Assembly: GCA_036924285.1 (NCBI GenBank)
Contig: JAYKYS010000002.1
Coordinates: forward strand, 7,936,001-8,000,000
Length of the DNA stretch: 64,000 nt
Direction of reading: 5' to 3'
DNA from: Asterella californica
Lineage: Eukaryota; Streptophyta; Marchantiopsida; Marchantiales; Aytoniaceae
Numbering within the stretch: position 1 is the first letter of the stretch; each line of letters starts with the position of its first letter. Positions 1-10,344 of the stretch are shown here, piece after piece. The notes under the pieces were generated by a model. It did not search any database. It saw only the letters and a program-made list of their open reading frames with translations, and was not told where the DNA came from. The position numbers were made by a program, and so were the translations under genes.

Positions 1-300
1 AACTTCGTAGAGTTTGAAGAAGACAGGAATGCAGCTTTGGAGAAGACATACGAGGTGCAAGCGCAACGTAAGGTAAACTACGATAGCAAGTTGAGGAAGG
101 TGACTGTTGTGGATGGGGACTTGGTGCTTCTCTACGACAACCGTCATATTAAGTTCCCCGGGAAACTTCATCTTCGCTGGATGGGACCTTACCGTGTCTT
201 AGAGGTCTTCGACAATGGCTCCTTGCAGTTGGAAGAGTTGGACGGTACACTGATGACCACTCGTGTTAATGGGTGGCGCGTCAAGAAGTACTGGACGTAA
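1..300 (+). CDS. Integrase C-terminus (GPY/F module) of element F, partial
   Basis: The last 99 codons of a gag-pol polyprotein are open from base 1 to a TAA at 298-300. The C-terminal DNA-binding end of integrase is recognisable: a GDLVLLYDNRH strand, then RWMGPYRVLEVFDNGSLQL, the GPY/F module typical of Ty3/gypsy integrases. It is nearly identical to the end of element A pol (31604-31902). No chromodomain follows, so this is not a chromovirus. The 5' part lies outside the window, so whether the full frame is intact cannot be judged. Confidence 0.85.
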   Translation, partial: NFVEFEEDRNAALEKTYEVQAQRKVNYDSKLRKVTVVDGDLVLLYDNRHIKFPGKLHLRWMGPYRVLEVFDNGSLQLEELDGTLMTTRVNGWRVKKYWT

Positions 301-358
301 ACAGAAGTGCAGGAACCACTGATGTTTGCGGGGACGCAAACATGTGAGGGTGGGCGTA
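301..358 (+). other. Pol-to-LTR leader of F with weak polypurine tract
   Basis: This short non-coding stretch between the pol stop and the 3' LTR is conserved with 31903-31959 in element A. A purine-rich run (GTGAGGGTGGGCG) directly precedes the LTR and is the best polypurine-tract candidate, but it is weaker than the GGAGGGGGTGGA tract of the minus-strand elements. Confidence 0.45.
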
Positions 359-2376
359 TGTGATGCCCACAAATTACAGGATGCACGAATTTTTGAAATT
401 TTTAAGAATAATGACTTGTTTGTATAACTGAAGAAGCGTTGTTACTTAAGGTTACGTCTTCCTTAACAGGAAGATGATCTTAAGAGCTATTTGTAATAAG
501 AAGTTGACTTCTTCAGAAGACGACCGTCTTCGGAAGATCGTCTTCTCAGTTGCGTCTTCAGAAGACGAGAAGACGGCGGAAGATGGGAAGACGGCGGAAG
601 ACACCTATCTTCCAGAAGACAGCGATCGCGAAGGACCAACCACGAGTTTTTGGGTAAGACAGTAGGTGTACCTACTGGAGCGCACCAAATAGGTAGGTAG
701 GTCAGGAAGACACCAAGGACGAGAACCCCTAATCTGCGGGGAAGATGCGTGAGGAAGCACATTAGGCACCTTCCAACTTCCCGCAGCATAGCGCGCCTGA
801 AGAAGATCGATTGAGAGAGTGAGCTTCGCGAGCTAGCATTGAGAGAGGAATCAAGTGAGACATCGAGGTAGGAGAGAGTAAGTTGGCAGCTAGGCGAAGG
901 GTGAGATCGAATTGCGGGAGCACAAACAGCAGAGAAAGCAAAGGCGTTTCTGTGGAGCTTCCGAGAAGCTGACAGTGAAGAGTGGCGAGTAGAAGCAGAG
1001 GTGGAATCGAGGTGTGGACCGAAATTGACAGCAGGCGCAGTCGTGTGGAGTCGCATTGGAAGCTAAGACAAGAGCCAGAAGCGCGCGGAGGTCGAAGGCA
1101 ACTCGGGGAACCGAAGAAGACTGTAGAGGTTCTTCCCCCTGTTCTTTTCCCCTCTCACTTCTTCTCGCCTTTTCTTGGTACTCCCCGCGCTTCCTTGATT
1201 GTGTGCAGGCAGCCTGATCGATTACCCCACCCCCATTCTTTCTATTGAGACATTGGGCGCGGAAGCGCTGCCCAATTTCTGTCGAGACATCTCCTTGCTT
1301 CTTCTCGAGCTCAATTCGAGCTTCCCTACTCCTAGCCCTCAAATTGGAGACCCCAACTATCAATTTCCCTACCCCCCTACCTCTCTATCCCCGAAACTTG
1401 GAACAGAAGACGATTCGGAAGATGGGAACATCTTCGGAAGACGCTTCTTGAACTTGACTGTCTTCGGAAGACCGTCTTCGGAAGTCGACTGAACACAATT
1501 CGTATCAAGAGTGGATTTGCTTTGCTTTTGTGTTTAGAGAGGCTTGGTACGAATCCTGACTGGAGTGGTGAGTTGTTGTGTTAATTCGAGAAGTTAGAAG
1601 TCGGGAACTAGGCCTGTGCCTCCCGGTCTTCCAAGCTTCTCAACTCCCCATCTTCCTAGAGAGACTAGAAGACTGGAAGGCTGGCAAAATGAGCGAGAAG
1701 ACGCGAGGGTCCATTCGGGTCTCTTCTGTCCGATCCATAGCAGCCGTTCCTTCTTCTTCCCGAACTTAGAAGAGAGTTGTGAGAAGTCTTGCTGGCAGAA
1801 TCTGGAGGGAATGGTCGAGGGTCATGTCTTCCCATCATGCAACAAGCTTTTTCTGAGTGCGTATGAGAGGTGAGAAGTCAGAAGAACAGAGTGCAGTTGT
1901 CTTGAGTCTGTTGTGAGGATAGATTGCGTGTAGGAAGACGAAGACAGGTGAGACTAGTGAAGGGAGGTCTGACTTCGAGAAGTCTTCCGAGAAAGACATT
2001 GAATCGGAAGCTGTCCCAAGTGTCTTCTCAGAGGCCACTGTCACCGCAGGAACCCGCAACCATCTTCTGAACCTTTCTCATACTCTACTTCTCGCATATC
2101 TTGTATCTTCTGATATGAAGTAGGATGTAATGCAAGGTGGGTTGTCTTCTTGGTAATCTATGCGAGGCCTTGCTTAGATAGGATTGTTTAGATATAGCTC
2201 GGAAGACGAGAGCTATCTAGGAAGTACTGTTAGAATCCCGGAAGACGGAGTAGCTGTCTTCTGGAAGACTAGTTTCGTCTTCTGAGAAGTAGAAGCTAGA
2301 CTGTGGGCACTCAGGAAGAACTGAGCGTTCAGCTCATAGTAGGTGCTTGTGGCTTAGTGCAACAGATCTTCCAGGT
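359..2376 (+). repeat. F 3' LTR, 5' non-coding third
   Basis: This is the first part of the LTR, from TGTGATG to the start of the LTR-borne frame. It is shared with 19706-21650 (A 5' LTR), 31960-33931 (A 3' LTR) and 35206-37184 (C). No conserved long frame is seen. It is dense in GAAGAC/GTCTTC, most strikingly at 500-630 and 1400-1490. The promoter is presumably here or further on, but I see no convincing TATA box. Confidence 0.8.
1395..1492 (+). repeat. Array of GTCTTCGGAAGAC inverted motifs in F LTR
   Basis: Repeated GTCTTC and GAAGAC hexamers lie back to back around one or two bases, ending in GGAAGTCGACTG. Equivalent arrays occur at 20708-20765, 32993-33045 and 36220-36318, always just before a conserved ACACAATTCGTATCAAGAG block. 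Copy number differs between LTRs, as expected for a short tandem array. Confidence 0.6.
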
Positions 2377-4214
2377 ATGTCGATGCATCCGCGAGGCTTG
2401 GTGTTACCCACGGCAGAATTGGCCGAGGCCACTCCTTTCCTCAAGGAGTTGGGTCTCGACTTCTTCCTGTGGGATTGGAACCTCGCAGATCAAGGGCTTC
2501 TGGAGGAGGTGTGGGCCGCGTTACCACCGCGTAACCGTGTACCTGCGAAGGCAGGAGTAGCTCGGGGAAGACCGTCTTCCTGGACTGAAGACTGGTGACG
2601 TAAGGCGTTTCACAGACCTGAGACCGAGAACCGAGGATATTGGTACGAGAAGAAGATCTTGCCTAGGATTGTGAGTTCATGGCATGTGCCTGGGAGCACC
2701 ACCTGCCTTTTCGTGGAAGACAGGCAGGGGAGGAACGGTTGGAAGATAGAGTCTTACCGGGAGCCGAAGAAGCGACTTCTGGCGAAGTTGTTTCTGCATC
2801 TTTTCCCCAAGGGAAAAGCGCAGAAGACAAGGTACTTAGGAGATCAGGACGTGGAGTTCCTGGAATCAGTGTGGGATGACAGAGTGCCAATCTACTGGGG
2901 CGCGTACATCCACAACTATGTACAGACGGAGCTAGCATACTTGGGTACCCCGGCGGGAGGACATCTGACGCCCTTCTTCTGCTACTTGTATGTAGCCATG
3001 GGGGATCTTAGGGAAGATCAGCTGGCAGTGTATGGGCCAACGGAGCGACAGGAGGTGAAGGAGGAGACCTCGGAAGACGATGACCGAGAGGTAGCAGCAA
3101 CGCCCCCTCCCACTCTGATGCCACAGCTGAGACCCGGCTCTCACCAGAAGACGCTTCTGGTGAGGAAAGACGAGTCTAGTGGGTCGAAAGACGCCACGCC
3201 AGTGAGGAAGATGGGGCACAGAAGTGTACCAAGGACACCCATCTCCCTCATTCATTCAGGATCGGAGTCGGACTCGGAGGAAGACTTGCTGAGTACCCGA
3301 TCGGAGCAGAAGACAGCTCATGTAACTTCTGTAACACCTTCCGAAGACTCCAGAAGACGAAGGATGGATGGGCGCTCCTACTGCGATGCGAGGAAGCGCA
3401 AAGAGGAGAGCCGCTCCTGCCACGAGGAGTCTTCCACCCCGGAAGATGAGAAGAGTAGCTTCTTCTCGTGCGCAGAAGATGAAGGCCGTAGTGGTGGAAG
3501 AGGCTTCCTTGCCTCTAGAAGACAAGGGCGACACCTCCGAGCGAGTGGTGGGGATGAACTTGTCTTCCGCAGGAAGACGACTGGAGGAGTTCAATGCGTA
3601 CTTCCAGAAGGAGATCCAGCCCGCTATGGAGTTGCTGGAGAGGAGAGCGAGGGCACAGGAGAAGCCCTTACAGCCTGGATTCGGCCTGCGCAACTTGCTG
3701 CGACAGGAAGACAGCCAGCAGAAGACGGAGTCGCTGGAAGCTAGTCTCCGCACCACGGAGAAGCTTGCAGCCAGGTACAAGGCGGAAGCAGCCGCTTCTG
3801 CCAAGGAGTCGATGCAACTTCGGAAGAGCAACCAGGAGTTGCAGGCGCGAGTACAGCAGCGCGATCAGGAAGTTCTCCGAGTGCAGGAGAAGATCACTGC
3901 CCTCGCAGAAGAGCAGACCACTTGGAAGATGCAGCGAGAAGCCGCAGAAGCGCGAGCTGCAGTGGAGAAGACGCAGAGGGAAGCAGCGGAGGCTCGTGCG
4001 CAGAAGATGCTAGCTCAGTCGGTAGAAGCGCTTCGGAAGAAGTTTAACTTCACCGCGGGTAAGAAGTTACTTACCTTAGCTAGGGAATGGGACAGCGGGT
4101 CCAAGACGAGGTTGGTGGAATGCAGAGATAGCATGTTCAAGTACCTGGATAGACAGATAGAAGGAGTGAAGACACTTTATGGTCTTCCCTCACTTCCGAC
4201 ACCTGCAACCGCAT

Positions 4215-4219
4215 CTTCC
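4215..4219. repeat. Target-site duplication of solo LTR G (left copy)
   Basis: CTTCC here is repeated at 7393-7397, directly flanking TGTAACAC at one end and GCTTCACA at the other. A perfect 5-bp duplication is standard for Ty3/gypsy integration. Confidence 0.85.
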
Positions 4220-7200
4220 TGTAACACACAAGAAAACCAAAAGATGCTCGAAAGTAGTAATTTAAGGATCGAACCCACAGAGATGCAAGTAAAGATCATC
4301 CAAAAGTAGTAAACACGTGACAAAGGTGATTCTTTATACTTGTCTTTTATTCTCACGGGCAGAAATCAGTCCCGGTAGAGATCAAACTCAGATCTATCCA
4401 ACAAGACAGAGTTGATAATCCTGACAAACAAACATAACAGATACTGAACAGGTCAGGGACCTCAAGAAATAGATGAATAACAGAGAAACAGAGTCACGGA
4501 CGGAAATGTCACACGAGGAAGTACTGCTGAAGTGCTACTAGGTAGCCTCTAACACCATAAACGTTAAGTATCTTCACACTAAGTTACTTTCACTACTACT
4601 GCTCTCGGAAAACTCTGGCGAAGAAGACTCTTCTTCCGCCGAAGTACCAGACTGAACTTCTTCCTAAGTGTTCCACTAAAGAACAACTTCTTCCGAACTC
4701 AACTTCGCCCAAGAACGTCTTCGTAGGAAACTAACTCCGCAGATGCTGGTCTATTCTCAGTCCTCGCCGTAAACGTTCTACTCTGATTTCAAATGTCAAC
4801 AGCAAATTCTTCGGCACCCAAACTAATTCCTACCATAGCAAACTACGATACTTCGTAGGTAAATCCTTCGCAGAAGACAAAACACTCAATGGCTCCGTAA
4901 ACTCAGGAAATAGAAAACTCAAAAATGATAAAACACATAGAGGTCCTGAATACGAACAACACAATGCTTATATACAGATTTTCCCGAAGATGACGGATCT
5001 TCTTCCTAAGAAGTCGGGCGTACTTCTGGACCGTCGGATGAAGGTCCTGTGTCCGAAACGACACCAGGAATGACACCGCTTTCTACCGCTAACTCTCTAC
5101 CTATCTCGCAAACTGAGAACTCTACGGTTGCTCTAACCTCCCTAAGCTCTCTAACTACTCGCTGGCCTAACCTAGCTACCCGGTTCCTAGCTGAAGTACC
5201 CTCCGCATCTGCAGCTAAGAACTCCTCTCTAACCTGGCGAAGAAATCCCGCTTCTTCGGTGTCCAGCTCAACGGCGAAGTAGTTCTTCAGTACCGGCTCG
5301 ATCCTACTCCGAAGTTGAGCACTCAGTTCCTCGGCTTTGATGACGCGATGCTTCAGATCCTCCACTTCCTTGGTCATGGCAGCAACAGTGTCCTGATACC
5401 TGTTTCGTTGTCCATGCATGTCATCCAGATCCTTCTTCATCAAAGACAGAACCTTCTCATGCTCGTTGTCGCGATCAATCTTCTGCCGAAGAAGCTCCTC
5501 CTTCTCTGATGTCACACTCTTCAGTTCATCGGTCCTCGTCTGCGCCTCCTTCTGGGCCATGCGAAGTGCTGTTCGTAAATTCTCCTTCTCTTCCTTCCAG
5601 TTGCCTCGGCCGAAGTGCATTGTATGCACTAACTCTGCCAGGTTCAGCTTCCTACCGACGACTTCCTCGTAGGTCCCGCGGTTCGCTTCCAAGCTGTACA
5701 GTAACGGTACAACTACATCTTTGAGATAATCCGCCGAAGAAGCTAATCGTTCGATCTCACCAACTGTCGATGGAGAAACATCACTCTTCGGTGTAGTGGC
5801 AACGTCCTTCTCCATGTGAGGAGTGCTCCCTTCCTCGGCTTTCTCTTCAACTGCTTCATCGTCGGTCCGGACCGTCTTTGTCATCTTCATCTTCTTCCGA
5901 GACTTCTGCACAGACCTCGGCGTCTCTTCCAGAGGTTTCTTCTTTCCACTTCTGCGAATCGGAGGAGATACCTCAACTACATCTTCGTCTTCAGCCGGAA
6001 TAACTGCTTCGGGCGTCTTCTCTGCAGCTGGTGTTGAAGTCGATGCCTCCTGCCTCGGCGTAGTGTCAGCCGCTACTTCGGTCGCTGCTTCCTCGATCTC
6101 GATTTCATCGAAGAACTTCTCAAGTTGCGCGTCCCGGGCTGGAGTCTGCACTACTTGAAATTCTTCATCCTCGGCAGCTGCGGTAAAGCCTAACTTCGTC
6201 TGTTGTGCCTCAGATAGCAACCCCATCCCCATATAGAACACCGATACAAAGGGTCCTATGTACGCCAAGTCATTCGCATTCCAAAGCTTCAGCACATGTC
6301 GGTGGATGATCCTCGCTCAATGTGCTCTTCTTCCGGCGAAGAGCTGCTCGATGAAATTGATTTGCCAATTCGACATGTATGTCGTTCTTCGTGGCCTGAA
6401 GATCGCCATAATCGCATCGGCTACTTCTCTCTTCTTCGGATCGCAGTAATCGCTTGTCCGGTAGCCGTTCCTCCCTAGAGGTAATTCCTTGAACAGATTC
6501 GGGAAGTTCTTCACTGCTTCGGGTGAAGCAGCGGCAGCTATGGTATCAAAAAGAAGATCACCTTCCCGACCTGCATCGTCGATTCCCAAGACACTGGACC
6601 AGTGAGCTTCGGTCCAGTTACAGGGTCGCCCATAGTGATCATCGGCCAGATGCTGCTTGCAAATCTTCAACTCATGCACCAATTTGGAGGAAACCATCCC
6701 CCACCAAGGAAGCAAGAGGAACGATAATCCCATTTCCTCGAGGTCCTTGTCATAACGGCGAAGAGCTAGTCGATTAACTTCAAAGGATCGGAGCCTCGGC
6801 GCCTTAGTCGTCTGCATCCCGCGCATCCCTAGGATCACTGCAACGATCTTCGCTACAAACGGATTCTTCGCTGCAATCCTTTCCTCGCCCGTAACTGATG
6901 TACTTCTGCGCAAATTGGCTTCCTCGCCGATCACTCGTGAATTGGCTTCCTCGCCCGTAACTGATGTACTTCGGCGTTTGGTAAATGCGTCTCGCTGCGC
7001 CCTGCTATCGCTCGCTCTGGGAATAGTAAAACAGTAAAGTAAACAACTTGTTACCTTGCTTATATCCCGCGATAGGCTTTCCTACACGTGCCGAAGTTAG
7101 GGTTTTCCTCTTGATGACTGACATTCTTCAGTCGGCTGTAACTTCGTCGTTCGGTCTCCGATTGCCTCGCACAACATATCGTTAGAAAGCTCTTCGCTCG

Positions 7201-7392
7201 AGGAATTCATCTATGAGGAAATCATCTTTCAGTGTCTCCATAGATTCGATAAATTCCTCCAGAACTGGGATTCTTCACTAAACTTCTAATTAATACTATT
7301 CTACTCATATCGTTTATCTTCTATCATCTATTCTTCTTATTTACTTTACAATTAATCAATTAATTAACAAAACGAAAAACCAAGGCTTCACA
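4220..7392 (-). mobile_element. Solo LTR G of a second LTR-gene-bearing family
   Basis: This 3173-bp block begins TGT, ends ACA, is flanked by CTTCC on both sides and interrupts the frame of the F LTR exactly there. No gag, pol, PBS or PPT is present, so it is best read as a solo LTR left by LTR-LTR recombination. Its single long frame runs on the minus strand, so the LTR sense is minus: TGTGAAGCC to GTGTGTTACA. It is unrelated at the DNA level to the F/A/C LTRs, yet it encodes a similar protein. Bases 4220-5005 and 6990-7392 hold no frame that I can support; the latter ends AT-rich (7270-7380). Confidence 0.75.
5006..6934 (-). pseudogene. LTR-borne coiled-coil protein of solo LTR G (one in-frame stop)
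   Basis: This is one frame of about 640 codons with a single TGA at 6317-6319; the two parts are in the same frame. N-terminal motifs match the F/A/C LTR protein in order: LEEMGLSFLL, GRPCNWTEAHW, YCDPKKR, FIEQLF, LAYIG and VFYMGMGLLSE. After that come an acidic Glu/Thr/Pro linker (EVSPPIRRSGKKK is the basic patch), then a long coiled coil with ENLRTALRMAQKEAQTRT and further heptad-like stretches to the end. The start is uncertain: the first ATG is at 6932-6934 and a local duplication lies just upstream (about 6885-6970). Whether the TGA is a decayed Arg or other codon cannot be told. Function is unknown. Confidence 0.65.
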
Positions 7393-7868
7393 CTTCCCAA
7401 GCCCCAGCACCCTCGACTGGGTCCGGAATGGAGAAGGAGGAGTTCGATCTCGCTGTACACTTGGTGGTGACAGCGTTGGAAGACGAGAAGACTCCAGAAG
7501 ACGCCCCGGAAGACATGATGTCTTCTGGAAGACAGGAAAACCAGCCGTCTTCCCAGGTATTCCGCGTGGATGAAGCGACTTCCCCGGACCCCTATGAGGT
7601 CGCCATGGTCCCTAGTACTGCATCTGTGTCTCAGAAGACCGAAGACGCACCATTCGACTCGTCTTCCCAGAAGACCATTCCGTCTTCTGAAGTCGAAGCC
7701 GAAGAAGACGCAGCCGCAGAAACAGCAGGGCCAGCGAAGAGCGAGGAGAGGGAAGCTACCTCAGTGGTACCCGAGGTAAGTGCAGGGCTTCCCAGCCCAT
7801 CAGAAGTCGAGGTAGTAGCTCCGGTAGGAGCAGATCATGTGGAGATTGTCACCGAGCAATCAGAGTAG

Positions 7869-9500
7869 TTAGCAAACTCAATCGACACTTCTAGATTTAG
7901 TAGGATCGGACATGCTATCTTAAGGGTGGCAGTTTTCCATGTAAAAATAGTTAGGACCCCATGTGGCAGCATAGGTAGCGTAGGAGTAACACAGTGGAGG
8001 GCTAATTGGGAAGAGGGACCGCATGCATGTGAGGTGACAACCTCTTGTCAGCGCCTCTCTCTCTCTCCCTGGTGGTCGCCTCCCCTGACTCTCGAGGCAG
8101 ATGGTTAAGTAGGATCGTAGAGTAGGAAATGGAGCTCTGCCAGTTCTGCCAGTTCTGTAGAATTCTGTAGTAACTGAACATACACACCGATTCTACAGGC
8201 AGGCAGGCGAGACACATTAGAGCAAAGACAGTCTTAGCGCACTACACCCGTTGTTGGAAACATACGAATAGTCTTGGAATATACAGGAGGGGTCTGCATA
8301 CTCGCACCAGCAGTGGTTCGAAGATGTAGATAGAAGTAGTGGACAGTCTAGGAACAGGGAACGGCATCCTCGTGCAGTCCTGTTAGCTAGGCTGGTGTGT
8401 CGAGGAGTAGACGCAGGAAGTAGCGGGAGTGAGCTTCCCAATGCCATTGTGACTTCTTCTCGGGGAATCGATTGTGGATTTGAGTGCAGCAGCTTCGCTC
8501 ATGTCTTCTGGGTGGTGGAATGTATTGAATTCGCTCCCAATTGTGCATGGGAAGTGTTCTTCTTGAGTGGCGGTGAATGTCAACAGTTGTGGAGTGTAGC
8601 TTGACTCGTTCAGTAGAGCACTTGGGATCTACGTACGAACGGTCTTCTGGGTAAGGGATCCCAGAAGACAGAGCAGTCAGAGCAGCGAAGTGAAGAAGAA
8701 AGAAGCTTTCTTCCCGCAACAGAAGACGACATCCTCGAGTAGAAGACGGTGCTACAGTACTCACGTTTGTTGTCTTCCTCCCCAAACTATTACAAGCAGG
8801 GATGGCTTGTTAGTCAGGATCCGGAATAGAAGCTTGTCGGAATCTTAATTGCCCTTTTTCATCCTGTTTTCTCTTGTTTGGATTTCTTCTTCTTCCCATC
8901 TTCTCTCATCTTCCCCATCTTCTTATCTTCTCTAGTGAGCTTCCGAGACTTCTATTGAGCTTCCGTGAAGGTGAATGTCGTTGTAGTGCTGCAGGAAGAC
9001 AACTTCCGTAGGCAGAAGCTTGGGAAGGCTACAGGGGGCATACACCCTGTGATTTATCCAACCCGTTGGAATGTGAGTGTGAGAGTAAGGTGTAACGACT
9101 GTTACTAGTCGACTTCTGCGAAGCCGGACAGCCTTCTGAAGGTGTGAGAAGACGAGCTAAACCCCCAGAAGACGAGAATCGCTTCGGGAAGACGGTATCG
9201 AGAAGACCAAAAGAAGCAACCTGGAAGCAGGAAGATCGTCTTCCCGAGCTTCTCTGTGAATAGTTGTATGATATTGTAATTGGTAGTTGTTTGTTTGGGT
9301 CTAGAGCACCATTTGGCGTGTCTGGAAGACGTGTTGTTTTGTGTAGGTTTTGTGAGAAGACGGGATTTCTAGGCAAAACCCGTGTGTTTGTGTGTTTGAA
9401 CAGATCTTAGAACTTAGAGCAGCGTTACTTGTGCAAATCCTCTGTGGGAACGATATCTTGTATACTAAATGGGCAAAAGGAGAAATCCTACGTCACTACA
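7869..9500 (+). repeat. F 3' LTR, 3' non-coding part
   Basis: LTR sequence from the end of the LTR-borne frame to CACTACA at 9500. It matches 23703-25303 (A), 48461-51079 (C) and 60257-61497 (A 3' tail). A pyrimidine-rich tract (about 8850-8935) ends TCTAG, and the distal end carries TGTGTTTGTGTGTTTGAACAG. No frame is conserved between copies, so the open frames seen here are chance. Confidence 0.75.
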
Positions 9501-10332
9501 ACTCCTCGATCCGTCTCATCCCAAACCGTTTGAACCAGTGCGTGGTCTGCACAGATCTGAACCCAACGACGCCTTGCGCGCTTGCATTGGACTCCTAAAT
9601 CTCCCGAACCGTCCGTTGACAGGTTGCAAGTGCAAGCTAGCCCCTAAGCTGCCCCCTTGTTACAGTCTCTGTACGTACAGTTCTCTCCTGAATTCCTGAA
9701 TAATAAGAAGCAGGCCCCTTGCATCTTTGATATAACGCCTGAAGCCCTGAATACCCAGTCAGCAAATAACTAAGGGCCTAGCTTGATTTTACCTTCTTTC
9801 GAATCGCCTAACTTCTTCTCTGGATGTCCAAACAAAGTAAACAAGATGTCCATTGAAAGCTGACAGCGAGCTCTACCCATCTATGTGATGAAAGTAAAGA
9901 TCCGAAGTTGCGCCAAAAGCCCGTAAGTTGGGGCCTAGCTTGTTTTCTCCATCTTTCGAGTCCTGTAACTTCTCCACTAGGCGTCCAAACGAAGTAGATG
10001 AAGTGCCTATGGAAAGCTGACAAGGAGCTCTATCCACTGGTGCGATAAAAACGAAGATCCGAAGTGGTGCCAAAAACCCGTAAGCTGGGGCCTAGCTTAT
10101 TTTCTCCATCTTTCGAATCCTGTAACTTTTCCACTAGGCGTCCAAACGAAGTAGATGAAGTGCCTATGGAAAGCTGACAAGGAGCTCTACCCATCTATGC
10201 GATGAAAATGGAGATCCGAAATGAAGCCAAAAGCCCGTAAGCTAGGGCCTAGCTTGTCTTTCTCATGAGTGTCTTTGGAGCGACAAGCATCGAAGTCTGA
10301 ATTTCAGATAGGAGCCGGTCCACGACACGACA
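9501..10332 (-). repeat. H left (3') LTR, distal part
   Basis: It matches 13993-14824 of the right H LTR. The rest of this LTR is on the far side of F, outside the window. It contains the 157-bp tandem repeats. Confidence 0.85.
9775..10245. repeat. Three tandem 157-bp units in H left LTR
   Basis: The block beginning GGCCTAGCTT starts at 9775, 9932, 10089 and, as a partial fourth, 10246: an exact 157-bp spacing each time. Units share CCGTAAGYTGGGGCCTAGCT and CCAAACRAAGTARA with internal divergence. Confidence 0.85.
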
Positions 10333-10344
10333 TCCACCCCCTCT
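10333..10344 (-). other. Polypurine tract of H
   Basis: On the minus strand it reads AGAGGGGGTGGA directly before the 3' LTR. The same tract, with one change each, borders the 3' LTRs of B (39625-39636) and E (19085-19096), which ties the three elements together. Confidence 0.8.

Larger units (their letters stand above)
2377..7868 (+). pseudogene. LTR-borne coiled-coil protein gene of F, interrupted
   Basis: This is a long frame wholly inside the LTR, starting ATGTCGATGCATCC and ending QSE-stop; without insertion G it is about 770 codons. N-terminal motifs in order are LKELGLDFF, GRPSSWTEDW, YREPKKR, LAYLGTP and YLYVAMGDL. Then come an acidic Ser/Pro linker with GSESDSEED, a basic patch (RKMRRVASSRAQKMK) and a coiled coil rich in Glu/Lys/Ala (about 3550-4180). 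An acidic tail resumes after G (7398-7868). Lesions are a TGA for Trp at 2596-2598, a frameshift near 3325 and the G insertion after 4219. I do not recognise the family. The layout recalls plant 'putative gypsy type transposon' proteins with a coiled coil, but homology is not visible by eye. Function is unknown; the basic patch suggests a nuclear or nucleic-acid-bound role. Confidence 0.75.
1..9500 (+). mobile_element. Element F: 3' end of a long-LTR Ty3/gypsy retrotransposon
   Basis: This is the right-hand part of a plus-strand element whose gag, most of pol and 5' LTR lie left of the window. It shows the end of pol (1-300), a short purine-rich leader (301-358) and the complete 3' LTR (359-9500). 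The LTR starts TGTGATG and ends CACTACA. After removing nested solo LTR G it is about 5.96 kb. On the right it abuts the LTR of element H, because the sequence at 9501 onward continues as in the second H LTR near 13993. F therefore inserted into H. It belongs to the same subfamily as element C: both read GGATGCACG where A reads GGATTCACG near the LTR start. Confidence 0.85.

Noticed and set aside
487..1363. Minus-strand frames opposite the first part of the F LTR, with counterparts in A and C
   Set aside because: They recur only because the LTR recurs; lengths and frames differ between copies and composition follows the GAAGAC repeats.
2371..2380. CCAGGTATGT at the start of the LTR gene, a good splice-donor match
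   Set aside because: The A copies read CCAGTATGTCG without the extra G at the same place, so the donor is not conserved; the ATG is.
9392..9699. Frame spanning the end of the F LTR into H
   Set aside because: It crosses an insertion junction, so it cannot be an old gene.
9775..10330. CRISPR-like or satellite array in H
   Set aside because: Three contiguous 157-bp units with no spacers, found within both LTRs; a local tandem repeat in a eukaryotic element.
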